The notes beneath the pieces were generated by a model. It saw only the letters and a program-made list of their open reading frames with translations. It was not told the origin of the DNA and searched no databases. Below, piece by piece: positions 45,003 to 57,805 of a DNA stretch of 64,000 nucleotides (position 1 is its first letter; each line of letters begins with the position of its first letter). The DNA comes from Branchiostoma belcheri (taxonomy: Eukaryota; Chordata; Leptocardii; Amphioxiformes; Branchiostomatidae), in NCBI RefSeq assembly GCF_001625305.1, contig NW_017802924.1, forward strand, positions 157,731 to 221,730, written 5' to 3'. A program made the translations under genes and the position numbers.

Positions 45003-45010
45003 AAAAAAAA
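45003..45010 (-). terminator. Pol III terminator of tRNA-Ser
   Basis: Eight A on the plus strand give TTTTTTTT on the minus strand, 5 nt after the tRNA discriminator base. This is the usual RNA polymerase III termination signal. Confidence 0.85.
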
Positions 45011-45015
45011 GTTAT

Positions 45016-45097
45016 CGACGAGGATGGGATTCGAACCCACGCGTGCAGAGCACAATGGATTAGCAGTCCATCGCCTTAACCACTCGGCCACCTCGTC
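45016..45097 (-). tRNA. tRNA-Ser (anticodon GCT)
   Basis: 82 nt on the minus strand. The acceptor stem GACGAGG pairs with CCTCGTC and is followed by discriminator G, as in eukaryotic tRNA-Ser. The A box is GTGGCCGAGTGG, the anticodon loop contains CTGCTAA with anticodon GCT, there is a long variable arm typical of class II tRNAs, and the B box is GGTTCGAATCC. No intron is seen. A run of eight T follows on the transcribed strand. It looks intact and probably functional. Confidence 0.93.
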
Positions 45098-45477
45098 TGG
45101 ATGTGTCTAGAACCTGTAAGTCCTGTACGTGTACAGACTTACATGTCGACAGAATAATAATCTGATAATAGGGACAAGATAACAACGAGACGTGGCAATT
45201 ATGTTCTCAAGTTTTTTTTGTGCGTGTAAGAATCATTGTAAGAACAACCATCCGATAAAGATTAACTCGACTTTCATCGCTTTCAATGTGCAGATTTGCA
45301 CACACGTACAGAAGAATGTTTCCTCTTTTATCATTTTTTTCTATAGGGCATGACGTAATCGCATGTTATGTTGTTTGCCCTGGTAACACTAACAATCCCG
45401 TGCACGCAACAGTGCAAATCTGACTCGTCAAGGGAAACAAAATTCCCCTTCACTGGCAAATTCGCAAGGCCATGTTG

Positions 45478-45851
45478 ATTTGATTATATGAATGACATCC
45501 TCTGGAAACCCCAAAACTGATGCAAGCGTTCGAAGAAAAAAGTTTTGTAAAAAAAGTTGCTTTCATTATGAAATCATGAAGGTTGAACAAGTGGCACAGA
45601 GTATGGTATGGCGAATGATCTACTCTTCACATTCATTTCTTTACATTTTCGTCTTTTTCGTTTTTCGATTTTGGCATTATACGGCATTGGTATCGTTTTC
45701 CAATATTTTTTTTGCAATTTACGATATATATTTGCTCATTTTGCAACTTTTTTGTACGATTTACAGTATGGTTGAAAACTTTTCTTGGAGGGAAACGACC
45801 GAAAATTCATGCGCACACGGATGACATACATATAATCAAATCAACATGGCC
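45478..45851. mobile_element. MITE family 2 (GGCCATGTTGATTTG ends), copy a
   Basis: 374 bp with inverted ends GGCCATGTTGATTTGATTAT and its complement. The interior includes GATGACATCCTCTGG and CGTTCGAAGAAAAAA. No ORF of its own. The GGCC ends and TTA/TAA flanks suggest relation to family 1. Confidence 0.75.
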
Positions 45852-45944
45852 TAACATGTTAAGAATGCAACCGGTACGTTTTATTACAGTGTATTGCGTT
45901 CATTTGGAACTTTGATTATAATAACAAAAGCATTGGACCAAAGT

Positions 45945-46725
45945 AACACGTGCTGAATATGCTGATATTGTATGGTGTAGTCTTTCTGGTAAAGTGATCT
46001 GTGATCTACTTGAGTCTGTACAAATGTCAGCGGCACGGGTCTGTACTGGGGCCAAAAGAGGCACTAAACACGAGAGCGTCTTAGCCGAGTTTGGATGGGA
46101 TACTTTGACTGACAGAAGGTAAAGACATAAACTGATCCAATTTTGGAAAAATTTAAATGGTCTTGCACCACAGTATTTACAGGATCTTATTCCATCTCGT
46201 ATTCGTGATTCTGTCCCATACAATCTTCGCCAACCAGAATTTCTCCCCTATTGCTTGTAAAACTGAAAAGTATAAAAAAAATCATTCCTCCAATATCCAA
46301 GCCTCTCTCACTATTAACATCTTTACAAATGAGTTGGATTCACTATTCAACAGACCGACAAAACACTTTCACTTCTCTCATGACCAAAGACACTCCGCAG
46401 TTCATCACATAAGGCTCCGTCTTAATTTCAGTCAGTTAAATTACCATCTATTTCAACATTATTGTATTGACTACCCTATATGTAAATGTGGCTATCATAG
46501 TGAAACAACTGAACACTACTTTCTACATTGTAATCTTTATTCCAGTCAGAGAAGTACTCTGTTATCATCTCTCTCCAACATAGTAGAGCTACAGCACCTC
46601 AGTGACAGTTCCCTATGTTCCTTACTACTTCGAGGGTTCACATCACTCTCACACCTACAAAACTGTAACGTTAATGTTTTTGATACAGTCCAAAACTTCA
46701 TCTACCGAACGGGTAGATTCTCGTA
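45945..46725 (+). mobile_element. non-LTR retrotransposon 3' ORF remnant, frameshifted
   Basis: Pieces in several frames: SAARVCTGAKRGTKHES, FGWDTLTDRR, then LAPQYLQDLIPSRIRDS and a last open part with CKCGYHSETTEHYFLHC. The Cys-His motif near the C terminus is typical of non-LTR reverse transcriptases. A stop after DRR and frameshifts show it is dead. Confidence 0.8.
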
Positions 46726-46942
46726 ATTGATAGATCACCAACTTGTCATGTTTGTATTTATCTTGGTTAAATCCACCTTGTAATTATGCATGTGTTTTAT
46801 ACTCGTTGTATGTTTTTGTGTGGAAGTTGTCATATAAGCAAATTTTGCTTTTTGCCTCATACTCAATAAATATATGTGAATAAATAAAAGTAACACGTAT
46901 AACACACAAAGAACGCGACTACCATAGATTTTGAAGTAGATA

Positions 46943-47333
46943 AGGCCACGCCGACTTAATTTTATGGATGACATCCACGCGCGCATTGATTTTCACCTGT
47001 TCTAAAAAAAAAAAGATCACGCTCTAGGCCTCTAGACTAAGACTTTAGTCCATGGTAGTTAGTGAAAATATGGAGCCGGTTGCAACTCTGGATCGGAGGG
47101 TACCCAGGCTACCGAACGACGGCAAGAACCCGTGCCGATTCATAGATTCCGCAAAAACCTAGCATGTGTCGGCTTGACGTATACGTCGCTATGTACACAA
47201 CAAATTCACAATACCAGCTTTGTATTCCTGTGGTTAAGTAGCATTTTTATTTTTGGCCAGAATTTTTTTCGCCCGCGCGCACCAGTTTGAGGGTCTTCAG
47301 AGGATGTTATCCATAAAATTAAGACGGTGTGGC
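46943..47333. mobile_element. MITE family 2 relative, copy c
   Basis: Ends GGCCACGCCGACTTAATT and AATTAAGACGGTGTGGCC, with the family 2 subterminal motif ATGGATGACATCC on the left and GGATGTTATCCAT on the right. The interior is diverged. Confidence 0.6.
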
Positions 47334-48641
47334 CTAAAGTACAATTTAACCTGTGACAGTACGTATTCCGGGTGGCCCAAATGACTGCCTTCATCCAAAA
47401 ATCTGTGCCCCTAGCCCTAGGGCTATACTTATTCATACATAGCAACCGATGAATAATCTTCAAGATACTGACTTAGATCTCTAAGCACATGTGATTAACT
47501 ACTTAAGAGATCTTTTCAGATTCTATCACTATTTACCCATATTGAAATAAAGAGAAAGTCATACTTTAACAAATAACCACCTCTTGTCTTATTAAAGACT
47601 AAAGATACTAGGTTAATTAGAAATTCATTTGAGTTTATATATAAACAACGAAAGGACAGTTTCTCATGAGACTTTGCACCTTAAAATGCATCCTGACTGG
47701 GTGTTACAGGTAAGAATGTGTTTAGTTTGTTTTCCTATTCAATCCCTTGATCGGTTTGACCTGAATGAACAATTCTGTGATCCCCTCACATGCCCTAAAG
47801 GCTGGTTACATACAACGTATGTCCCACAAAAAAGGCGTGGTGTCTTATGCGCAGGGACCAGCATAAGGATATCCTATTGGAAATCTATGCTAAAACTACT
47901 AGAAACGAGCACTTTAAAACATATTTACCTTAATATTAAACCTCAAGTCTTTACCCCCTGGAAAGCTGGATTTGTCAGGTATATTTTGGTCCAAATAGTG
48001 GAAATTCGACTCCGGGGTTTTAATGAGCTACAGCTAAAATATTGAAATGATACCAGGATTTCACCCCTGGCAAAGTGGGACAGTCCACACAGAGAACAAG
48101 TATTTAGAGGTCAATGACAGGTCAAACCATGAAAAAGATCACACTTTTTGGGCATATTTTAAAGATATACATTCTTCTGTCACTCTTACCAGAAAACTAG
48201 GCCTTTCTGGGCAAAATTTGACCAGGAAAAAAATCATCTGAAAAATAAGTCCCAAAATTCTGCGCATGGCGATTTGCTGGTCCCTCCCCTTATACTATCG
48301 GTGTCCTTCAGTATGGTCTATAGAACTTTAACGTTATAACGTTATACATCTGTTATTTCTGTATGACAAGAAAACAACAAGTTTTTTTTACAGTTTTCGA
48401 TTTTTGCCATACTGATTGAACAGTTTAGACAAGTATAATTTGTCTTAACGATATCGAAACATTGATTTCGTGAGTTTTTATTGGAGCTGTTTCTTGAAAA
48501 AAAAAAAGGTATTTGCCAGAAATAACTTGAGCCAAATGTTTCTAACTGAGATTTTAACAGAGCTAGTCAACAGGTTCGGCCACAGAGCACGAGGGAGCTA
48601 TTAACTAACAACTCTGCTCTAAGACTGAGCCACAATGTCGT

Positions 48642-48807
48642 AGCCTCTACCAGGCTTCGGGAGGCGGCTGGAAAGAGTAAAAATTGGCCAAACAGAGAGA
48701 GAAAAAAAACATGTCAGGAAGGTTAGAGTACAGTTTGCCGCACCCGACTGTAGTTTCTGGCCCAACTTCCCCGGCATGTCATCCCTCTGAAGCCTGGTAG
48801 AGGCTAA
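48642..48807. mobile_element. short foldback element (TAGCCTCTACCAGGCTTC ends), copy a
   Basis: Starts TAGCCTCTACCAGGCTTC and ends GAAGCCTGGTAGAGGCTA, a perfect 18-bp inverted end. The inner segment has GGAAAGAGTAAAAATTGGCC. About 166 bp. Confidence 0.8.
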
Positions 48808-49349
48808 CAATGTCCACCTAATCTACCAGACTCACTACTATCTTACCAAAAATCTCGTGATTTTACCTAAATTGAGAAGAACTGCAGCTCTTATGCACCA
48901 CAAATTGAATTCTAAACCTCCATTAACGTATTAGTAGGTTCTTCTTTACATAAAGAAAATTGCGTGACATCAGAAATCCCCAAATTGACCTGAAGGACAT
49001 TGACCCCTCCGGCGAGAGGGCCACACCCGCGTCTCCTAGCAACATAATTTATTCATGAATGTCTCATGATGGGAACAAAACGAAGACCCGGCGCCTGCGT
49101 GTATCATACTTACATTTCTACATCGCTGATATGAATAAATAATGGAGTATTTAGTATCAGAAATTATATATTTAGAGCCAGGACCATCCAAAAAGGAGGT
49201 CATTGGATAATTTACGATTCAGTCCACAATGCTGTGAAATATTGAAGCGTCACGTCGTTGCCTAGCAACAAAGCCTCACTTTACATATATCGATAAAGGT
49301 TAGAAATAGAACGTGGGCAGTACTGCGCCTGCGCAAAACCTCAATTTTT

Positions 49350-49930
49350 AAAGGTTTTCGTTGAATGTTTGGTCAACGTTGCATCAGAATTTTGCCTGTT
49401 GCAGACATCACAATATCTTTTTCGACATAACTTTTGGAAACTACAGACGGGGTGGTAACTTTATATGTGCGAATATGACCTTATATGAGACGTTCTGCCA
49501 AAGTGCTATGTACAATACATTGTGGGTTTCACGCATGCGCAGTACGTTCTGTCGGCATGCTATGACGGTTAGACATCCAGGTTATGTTCTTATTACAAAT
49601 CTATGGCCGGGGGCAATGAGTACAGAATGTATTGAAGAATGGTATAAAACCATATGGTAATATACAGTTCTACTTCTACTAATTGTGTTTATCGAAGAGA
49701 AATATTGTTTTTGCTATGTTTATTCTTCTGTTTTTAACTCAAAAGGTCAAAGACCAGAACCAGACGTCTGTCACCATGGTAACTGGTGTTGGGTTACATC
49801 ATGTTGCAATTTAATAGCAGGAGGGATTTAGACTTCCGTCATCATATACTTAGTAGTCGATAAAGAATCTAACTAATATATGAATGTGTTTGAGTAAGAA
49901 TTAACAGAGCAGACCGCAATTTATGCGAAG
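49350..49930. repeat. dispersed repeat family 6, long copy b
   Basis: Contains GTTTGGTCAACGTTGCATCA, GAAACTACAGACGGGG, GTGGGTTTCACGCATGC and TTGGGTTACATCATGTTGC, which join the pieces seen at 20.8 and 29.2 kb. It may be the most complete member, but its ends are unclear. Confidence 0.6.
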
Positions 49931-50387
49931 GTAACTATAGTGCATTTGCTTTGCAAATTTTAGCTTTGTAGTCTAAGGTTCTATCTCTACTTAAAACTTA
50001 TAACGTCAGTAAATATGACAGAGAGGGGATATGTGATACACAAACAGGTAATAGCAATTACAGTTCTATTTCTAATTAAATTTCGGGTTTCGACTCCTTC
50101 CGTGGATGTAGTGGGAGATGAATTGTCCGACTTTTTGAATAATAAATGGGTGGGGAGACGTTAGCAGTAATATGGTCTTTTGTTCTTTGATCGATGATGT
50201 TTAAAGCTTTGAGAAATATCAGAAACTTCTTCGAATAAAGGTAACGAGAAGACAAGACAACCGTTACTCAAGCAGCTGGATAGTATATGAAAATAGAAAA
50301 CTGCATGTCAGACGTTTGAAATAGCATTCACTACTTTTCTTAAGTTAGTAACTATTGCATAATCTATACTAGTTAAACAGGTAGTTA

Positions 50388-50739
50388 GGCCACACCAATT
50401 TGATTTGTTGGTTCTCGGATTCGCCCCTTTTTTTCTGATTTGCAAAAAAATAAGATTCTGGTTCTGAATCAACTCAAATGTTCTCATACTTTGCCCCGAC
50501 AGTTGAGAAAAGTCTTTTTCGTCCTTGTTGTTACAATTTTTCCATCTATTAATGCAGTGGTTTGATTAAAAGTTCAATATTCCTTGTTTAAATATCAACC
50601 CAGCATTTTGTATTGACTTCATGGCTCCTAGCATTTGGGGCTATAATATGATGCCTAGACCTGTTTTTTTTTTTCGCCTCTTCACTTCATATTTTTTTTT
50701 TAAAAAATCCGAGAACCAACAATTTAAATTGGTGTGGCC
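50388..50739. mobile_element. MITE family 1 (Harbinger-like), copy e
   Basis: 352 bp with inverted ends GGCCACACCAATTTGA and TTAAATTGGTGTGGCC, TTA duplicated at 50,385-50,387 and 50,740-50,742. Outside the FZ gene as modelled from the 42 kb start. Confidence 0.85.
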
Positions 50740-52198
50740 TTATAAAAAGAACTATAGATTGATATGTAAATCTAGACACCCCATACGATACAAAAAAAAT
50801 AAGACAATTTAAAGCTAAGACAAGATGCTGCTAATGTTGTTTGAGTACATGTGACGTCATATGTGACCTAGAGGTCATTTCCCCCTAGTAACCATGACAG
50901 CGACAACAACACAGAGAATTGCAAGTTCATTTTGATATTAGGATCGGATGTTATCAAATCTATAAACACGTGTCGACTAAACAATGATTATTGGCACCAC
51001 AGAAGACAGCCTACAAACAAGGAGAAGTCGTAGACATCATCCCTCCATGAAATAGCTTGTTATTTTGTAATCTTTTGGTGTATTTCAATAGAGATATTAT
51101 GAGTCAAACTTTGTTTTTATCAGCAGAATGATTTGTGGTGGCACTTTGTATTGGAAGGGGTTGCCTATATTTTAGTGTCTTGTTACCATGGTTTGTTTAC
51201 TTTGATGGCCTGCAGGTCATTTGCCTGTACATGTAGGTCAATGACCAGACAGGCAAATGACCTGCAGACCAGACAAACAAGATTTATTACCTCGGTCCTG
51301 ACATCAACAGCCTCAGGAATTTCAATGATACACAAAATTTCACCTTCAAATTACCCACCATCTGCAGACACAAATTTGAACAACTGACTAAACATGTACA
51401 TCACAGACCCTACTTTGGATCAATAAACTATCATTAACAGCACTAACAGACAACCAACCAACCAACCATATTGAGGTGAGGTCAATGACCTCTCAAGCAC
51501 ACATAAACAAATTCAAACCCCATTCAATGACCCAAACACAACCAGACGATATTTTCTGCAGACTCTGTATGTCTAGGGTAAAAATAGATTGGATGCCTGG
51601 GCCTGACCTGCCAGCTGGAGGTATATAAACAAAAACACTCTAGATCTGTCCCAACTTTGGGGTCAAACAGACCATCCTATTATGAAGTAGGGGTGAAAAA
51701 ATGAAAATCCTTTTAAATTAAGCAATAAAAATATACGACAACCTGCTAATGCACTCTAAAACGCAAAGAAACTCAACAACTATCCACATACCAAATATTA
51801 TACCAAACCACCCACCAGATTTTCCAAACATTCAACACAAAAAGACCAACTTTAAACATATTGTAAATATCAAACGCAAACAGCTAGGAAGCCCAAATTT
51901 AAACCACTAAACCATGGTAATAACAACTACATGCTACCTTAATATCGCACAAACAGTCCATAACGCGCAAACAACAGAATAAAAAAATTAAACTGCAGTA
52001 CCAAGGTCAATCACCAGGGGCTCAAAGTCAACCTACACAATCTCCAAGGCCCCATCCATCAATCTGCCAAATATCGTACAGTTCCTTCTCACCGATCTTC
52101 AGATATCAGACCAAACATGAAACGGAGTAAAAACAGTACCCCCATTTTCATGGAGGGTAATTACAGAAAAGATAATATTTCGTAGTCTCTAAGTGAAA

Positions 52199-52737
52199 GT
52201 GGCATCCAGTGCGATTTCAGGGCAGCAAAACTGGAAATATTCTGAATAAGGCAATCTTTGTAATATTGACACATACTGCTTCACATTAGCACATTTCAAT
52301 CAGTATTTCATACAATGGGTATTTAAAACCGCAGAAACAAGCCCCAAAGTGAGTCCTTTATTTTATAGGTGGTACCCTAGAAATCATCCCAGGGCTCTCC
52401 CAGTAACCATTTTCCGTCAGAATTTTGGGTATTTTTGCTACACCAATTAGGATATTGTGGCTTTAACTCAGTATGTAGATAAATGACTAGATAGTACTAG
52501 AATATTGGCTTTGAAAAATCAGGTATCCATGGTTACTGGGAGGGCCCTGGGATGATTTTTAGGGTACCACCCATAAAATAAAGGACTCACTTTGGGGCTT
52601 GTTTCTGCAGTTTTCGATGCCCAATGTACGAAATTCTGATCGAAATGTGCTAATGTGAAGCAGTATGTGTCAATATTACAAAGATTGCCTTATTCAGAAT
52701 ATTTCCAGTTTTCCTGCCCTGAAATTGCATTCGGGCA
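52199..52737. mobile_element. MITE family 3, two copies forming a large inverted repeat
   Basis: Left arm 52,199 to about 52,410 and right arm about 52,531 to 52,737 are reverse complements over about 200 bp (CAAAACTGGAAATATTCTGA against its complement), with a loop of about 120 bp. The outer ends carry GGCATCCAGTGCGATTTC and its counterpart. Confidence 0.8.
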
Positions 52738-53017
52738 ATTTTCAATAATCTTTTTGCAATCATCGAAACCTAAGTAACTTTCCCTTTGTCCTACTACTGT
52801 GAATAAATGTAAAAAAAAACTCATGTATCATCACCACAAATCAGTCCTTTGACTTCCAGTGTGATATCTTAATTCATTTCATGTATATGTCTCATTGAAG
52901 TTTCTAAGACAAGTGTGTTTAGATGGAAGTAGCGTACAGGAACAGGGACGTCAATTAAAAGATTCCTAAAAGACAACCAGCTGCAGGTCAAGCAAGACAA
53001 AAAGAACATAAACCAAC

Positions 53018-53123
53018 CTCCAGTCATCCGCTGTCTAGGTTTTGGTCCTTCCTCCCCTGAGATGTTGCCAACAAGAATCCAAGAAACTATCCAAGACGCG
53101 AGAATTCGTTTCAAAGTCGCCAT
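53018..53123 (-). CDS. putative signal-peptide first exon (alternative start of the FZ gene or another gene)
   Basis: 106 nt, 35 codons plus one base (phase 1). The protein begins MATLKRILASWIVSWILVGN, a clear n-region and hydrophobic core, then a charged segment (EEGPKPRQRMTG). The ATG has A at -3 and G at +4, a strong start context. The donor would be GAG|GTTGGT, which is weak. Phase 1 matches the entry phase of every FZ A exon and linker exon, so splicing to module 1 would keep frame. Against this, it lies 11 kb upstream of the other signal exon and could belong to an unrelated gene or be chance. Confidence 0.4.
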
Positions 53124-53609
53124 GCTGGTGTGAAAACCCGGTAAACCAGTCAGCGGGCCGACACGCCGATCTCTTCGGCAAAACACGCCCTCTCCGCCGC
53201 CTACCCAACTCTACTGTCCCGCTGATTTAAGTAGTCGTTTTAACCGGGGTTTGCTGGATATCACAGCAGTATGTAGACGTGAAATCTCACAAGGGAACGG
53301 CAGACCCTAGCTCACAGTACGGGGAATCGGTGGGAAATCGCCCGAGCGTTTTGTAACCTGTGACGCTTACAAGTACGACAGGGAGAATAAAGAATGAAAG
53401 GGGCGGATCGATCAGTAATCAGGTGTGACTTTGTTCACTCTCACGACATGGAGATGTGCGCTGGCGGACCCTATAAAAGCCTCAGGGTTGTCTGGGGAAC
53501 ATACCAAGTCAATACTGGGGGTGACGCCATGTGGAAAAAAACTTAGGTGATAAGTGGAAGGCTAGGGTGGATGGGCCAAAGGAAAAAAAGAAAAGATAAA
53601 GTAGCTACA

Positions 53610-54012
53610 TTTTTCATTCATTCATTCATTCATTCATTCATTCATTCATTCATTCATTCATTCATTCATTCATTCATTCTTCCACTTTCTAGTGGAAGAT
53701 CACAAATTAGGGTGTGTACAATTTAAATGTGATACAATACCAAGCAAGGACTTCGTTCACACATTTATCTATTCATTCATTCATTCATTCATCCTTTTTT
53801 GCTCCATCTAGGAGAGCATCACGGATAGGGATATTAAGTGTGGTAAGATCTTAAACAAGAGCTTCATTCATTCCCACACTCGCTCACTCGCTCACCTATT
53901 CATTCATTCATTCTCTCATCCATTCACTAATTCACCCATTCATTCATTCATTCACTCACTCACTCACTCACTAATTTCATTCAGACACGTATTCACCCAT
54001 TCACTCATTCAA
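53610..54012. repeat. (CATT)n microsatellite, in several blocks
   Basis: ATTC repeats at 53,610-53,682, 53,770-53,795 and 53,880-54,010 (mixed with CTCA), separated by short unique stretches. Confidence 0.95.
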
Positions 54013-54931
54013 AATGCGAAGGGATCGCCATTATATTGCTGCAACCGTCAAGAATAGGTTTTTTTGACAGCCAGTTTATTGCTTCAGCTTAGTCTTGTTG
54101 ACCTTGAACCGGGATAAAAGTCGCTCTTGTCGGACAAAAACACCTTCAGACACCGAACACCTGTCATAATACCGCGGTCTATGTTTGCTCTCAGGCTTTC
54201 ATGTTGATAGAAAAAATGTCTTAAGTAGTCGGCACGAGAAGAGAGGTCTTAGGAGAACTAAGATCTAAGTCTCAAGATGTACTTGACTTCTAGGTCGTCT
54301 GGTTAGAATTTGACCTGTAGGTCAGCATGTCAGAGGGGCATCTTACTACACATTTTTGTGTAAAATGATGTTTTTGTGTTATTTCATTGTCATTCTTCCT
54401 CCTACCCTTGTACCTCAGTTATCTAACATACATACTAGTAGTGCATTCGGCCATGTAGGGCGTGAATATGCAATGAAGTTCATTGTCATTAAAAATGCGT
54501 AGTTTCCATTACAAAATTTAGGAAATTCTAGTTCTATAACCTAAAATGACTTACATAAGGAACATGTAGTAGTGTATGGTAACATTGAGCACCAAGGAAG
54601 GTTCAATTGAATTTTCTACAAAATGGTCTCTGCCAAAGAGAAAGATTTACTAGGTACAGACAAGTGTCACAAAGAGACTAAATACGACCGAGAGGTCATC
54701 ACTATGTCGGAGAACCACTTTTGACTCACTGGGGGGTTTGTTAAGTCCATCGGATTGTCTATCGACTTAAAAAATCAGTAAAGAAAACTGTCACAAAAGA
54801 GGGAATATGTCATCGAAACAGTTAAAAACAGTTGAAAATGGTTGTCAAATGACCATCTGAATTTTTAGTAGATCGAGAACGCTATGTTTCACGATTTGTG
54901 AGTCAAAAAAAGCCTAGTTAAGGCTTCGAGT

Positions 54932-55202
54932 TAACCTGGTATCCAGTCTATTGTGGTTGGGACAGGCTGTCTACGGGGCCTCTAATAGTTTTCCCCCGCC
55001 CAGTACAACAGGCCGCCCGGTAGGAGTGTTACGCTTATAGAGTTTGGCACGCTGTGAGTTAATTTGCCCCACCACGAATGGCCTAATCAAACTCCCGCCG
55101 TGAAAAACCGACCGGGGGAACCTAGCCCAGGTGGTCGGGGAAGACCTTCAGAAGCCCCGAAGAAAACCCGCCCCAACCACGGTAGACTGGATACCAGGTT
55201 AG
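54932..55202. mobile_element. MITE with TAACCTGGTATCCAGTCTA ends
   Basis: About 271 bp with 19-bp near-perfect inverted ends TAACCTGGTATCCAGTCTA and TAGACTGGATACCAGGTTA. A related, more decayed sequence lies at about 23,190-23,465 in the L7-A8 intron. Confidence 0.75.
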
Positions 55203-55867
55203 CTTCGAGTGTGCGTGAGTGACCTAAAACAAGGGACGCCCCGCCCATACATCCTACAGTAATCCTAAAGACTTACAATCGCACGCAACGGCTCTGAAGC
55301 TAGAAAAAAAGGAAAAAAAAAACTGCACGGGAAAAGAATACTACAATCGTACAAAAACATCTGTATGAAGCTTATAAAACACATCAATTTTGTCCTTGTC
55401 CCTAGAGAATTATTCTCGATTAGTCCTCAAACACCAGACAGCTTAGCTATAGTCTTGTTTTCGGTACTGTGAGTTGGGATGGAAAGACACAAAATGTGTA
55501 CAAGATCTATTGCGCTATCATATTCAGGACGATATTCTGACAGCTTACAATGGATGAGTATGAAGTATAAAGGTTTGCAACGGCCGCCATTCAGCGCTAA
55601 CTCAGGTGACCTCAATACAACAGCAACTATGTTCCATTTCTGGTCACGAGACAAGATATTTCGTCGAGGAACCACTTTTCTGTTCTTCAATGGTCTGGTC
55701 ATGTTCGCTGTATGCACGAAACTCGTATTGAGATTTTTATCGGTTTTTCAAGTAGCTAGGCTGTGACAAAATCGACGCCTAGCAGGACTAGGGAGGACAA
55801 AGACCAGTGACTATATGCTGGGCCTATGTAATCATTTTAGGATTTTGATGTTATAGAATTTTTCATG

Positions 55868-56340
55868 AGGAAGATCTAGGACCAACCGCCGACAAGTACC
55901 CAAGACGGAATTTTCCGTAACAAGACAGCTGGATTTATCAGGACTGTCCCAAGAATGTTGTCGGTTTTCTATCGCACGACAATTGTAAGACTTTTAAGCA
56001 GGTTGTCACAGATCTAACACCAACCGCCGACAAGGACGGAATTTTCCGTAACAAGACAGCGGGATTTCTCAGGACTGTCCCAAGAATGTTGTCGGTTTTT
56101 AATCGTATGACAATCGTGTGACATATGTAACCAGCTATAAGACATCCCTACAACCTGCCCGACGAATTTTCAAGCAGGTTGCGACAGATCTAACAACAAC
56201 CGCCGACAAGGACCTAAGACGGAATTTTCCGTAACAAAATAGGACTGTCCCAAGAATGTCGTCGGTTTTCCATTGTACGACATTCGTACGATTTATGTGA
56301 CCGGCCACAAGACATCCCCACACCGATCCCGAGGGATGGT
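55868..56340. repeat. about 145-bp repeat, 3 copies
   Basis: Shared pieces: CAACCGCCGACAAG, GACGGAATTTTCCGTAACAA, GGACTGTCCCAAGAATGT and TCGGTTTT. The second and third copies also share a longer CAAGCAGGTTG linker. Confidence 0.8.
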
Positions 56341-57188
56341 TACCAGGCTACATGTGTAGTTTGTACGGAACTAGGTCACCCTGACACCGGTCACACCTGG
56401 ATACACACGGCGTCTACCTGACTACGGAATCGACATGCCGGGGAAGGGCGGCGATTCTACCGGCTGGATGGAGCTACACAACCGGCAGCTTTCTCACAGC
56501 ATGAGGCCTTCCTGTCATTAGAGAATTGTCTGCAGGTGAGTCGATATGAATCTTGTGTTGTATATACCCTGATTTCAAGCGTGAATTCATTCTGTTCAGC
56601 CTTCCACTAATCTCCAAGCAGATCCTAGGGTGGCAAAAAGACAGTATCAAATTGGCCAGGCAGTATCCACTGGCCGGAGAGGGTCTGTGCAATTCGCCAC
56701 CCAAGGTGGGGATAGCGACAAAAAAGGGCTATACAGAAAAAGGTAACGATCTTCCATCAAAATCTCCTTAAAGACCCGAGATTATACTGAGGTCGCATTA
56801 CCAACTTGTCGGGCTGTTTATGTGAACGAAAACTATGATAAAAAAAGACAGAAAAACACAAATGATTTGCAACAACTGATCATGAGCTCTATCTGAGCAT
56901 GTTATGGATTTTTTTTTCGTTCAGGTATTAGAAACAGCCCGGCCGGGCCCCGGCTCGGAAATGTGGCCTCGGCTTCAGTCAGATACTGTCGAGTCCAAAG
57001 CAGATTTAGAGAATCGAATCTATAGTCAAGCCTACGTTGCACTGCAATGAAACTGATGATCACACCTGTGCTACTATTCGTAATTTACAAATGATATATA
57101 GATGATAATGATAAGTACCACCAAGCCATAAATACAGTCAAACCTGTTATTGCTACCACCTCTAAACGTAAGGACCACCTGGCTAATG

Positions 57189-57220
<32 letters not shown>

Positions 57221-57492
57221 TCAAACCTGTATTAGTGACCACCTCTGCATATGGACCATCTGGCCATTTTGGTCACTTTCTGGTGGTAACTTACATATAT
57301 TATATAGACTATTTTTTTGGTGGTGAATATAATGTATAGACTATTTTCCCCATTGACCCAAACATAAAAAATCCAGGTCAAAACGTACTGTGACAATTTT
57401 CTTTTGAGTGATGAATATAGACAGGTTTGGCTGTATTTTTAGTGCGTTTTCAATACTCGTTTTAGTTTCTTTCTTTTTACAAAACTGTATTC

Positions 57493-57805
57493 ACTGTTCC
57501 TCCTAATTTAAATTGTTCCGTTTAAATACACTGTTCCTCCTAATTTAGTTAATTTCTTCCGTTTAAATACACCGTTCCTCCTAATTTTAGTTAATTTCTT
57601 CCGTTTAAATACACTGTTCCTCCTAATTTAGTTAATTCCTTCCATTTAAATACACTGTTCCTCCTAATTTAGTTAATTTCTTCCGTTTAAATACACTGTT
57701 CCTCCTAATTTTAGTTAATTTCTTCCGTTTAAATACACTGTTCCTCCTAATTTTAGTTAATTTCTTCCGTTTAAATACACTGTTCCTCCTAATTTAGTTA
57801 ATTTC
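57493..57805. repeat. 41-bp minisatellite, about 8 copies
   Basis: Unit CACTGTTCCTCCTAATTTAG then TTAATTTCTTCCGTTTAAATA, with small length variants. Intergenic. Confidence 0.9.

Noticed and set aside
46157..46726. 189-residue plus-strand frame as a host gene
   Set aside because: The CxC..H..C motif and the upstream frameshifted reverse-transcriptase pieces mark it as a retrotransposon remnant.
47629..48045. 138-residue plus-strand frame
   Set aside because: No recognised domain, no signal peptide, no splice context or composition shift. Best treated as chance.
53465..53480. CCCTATAAAAGCC as a TATA box near the 53 kb exon
   Set aside because: It points to the plus strand, while the candidate exon is on the minus strand. 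No plus-strand exon follows.
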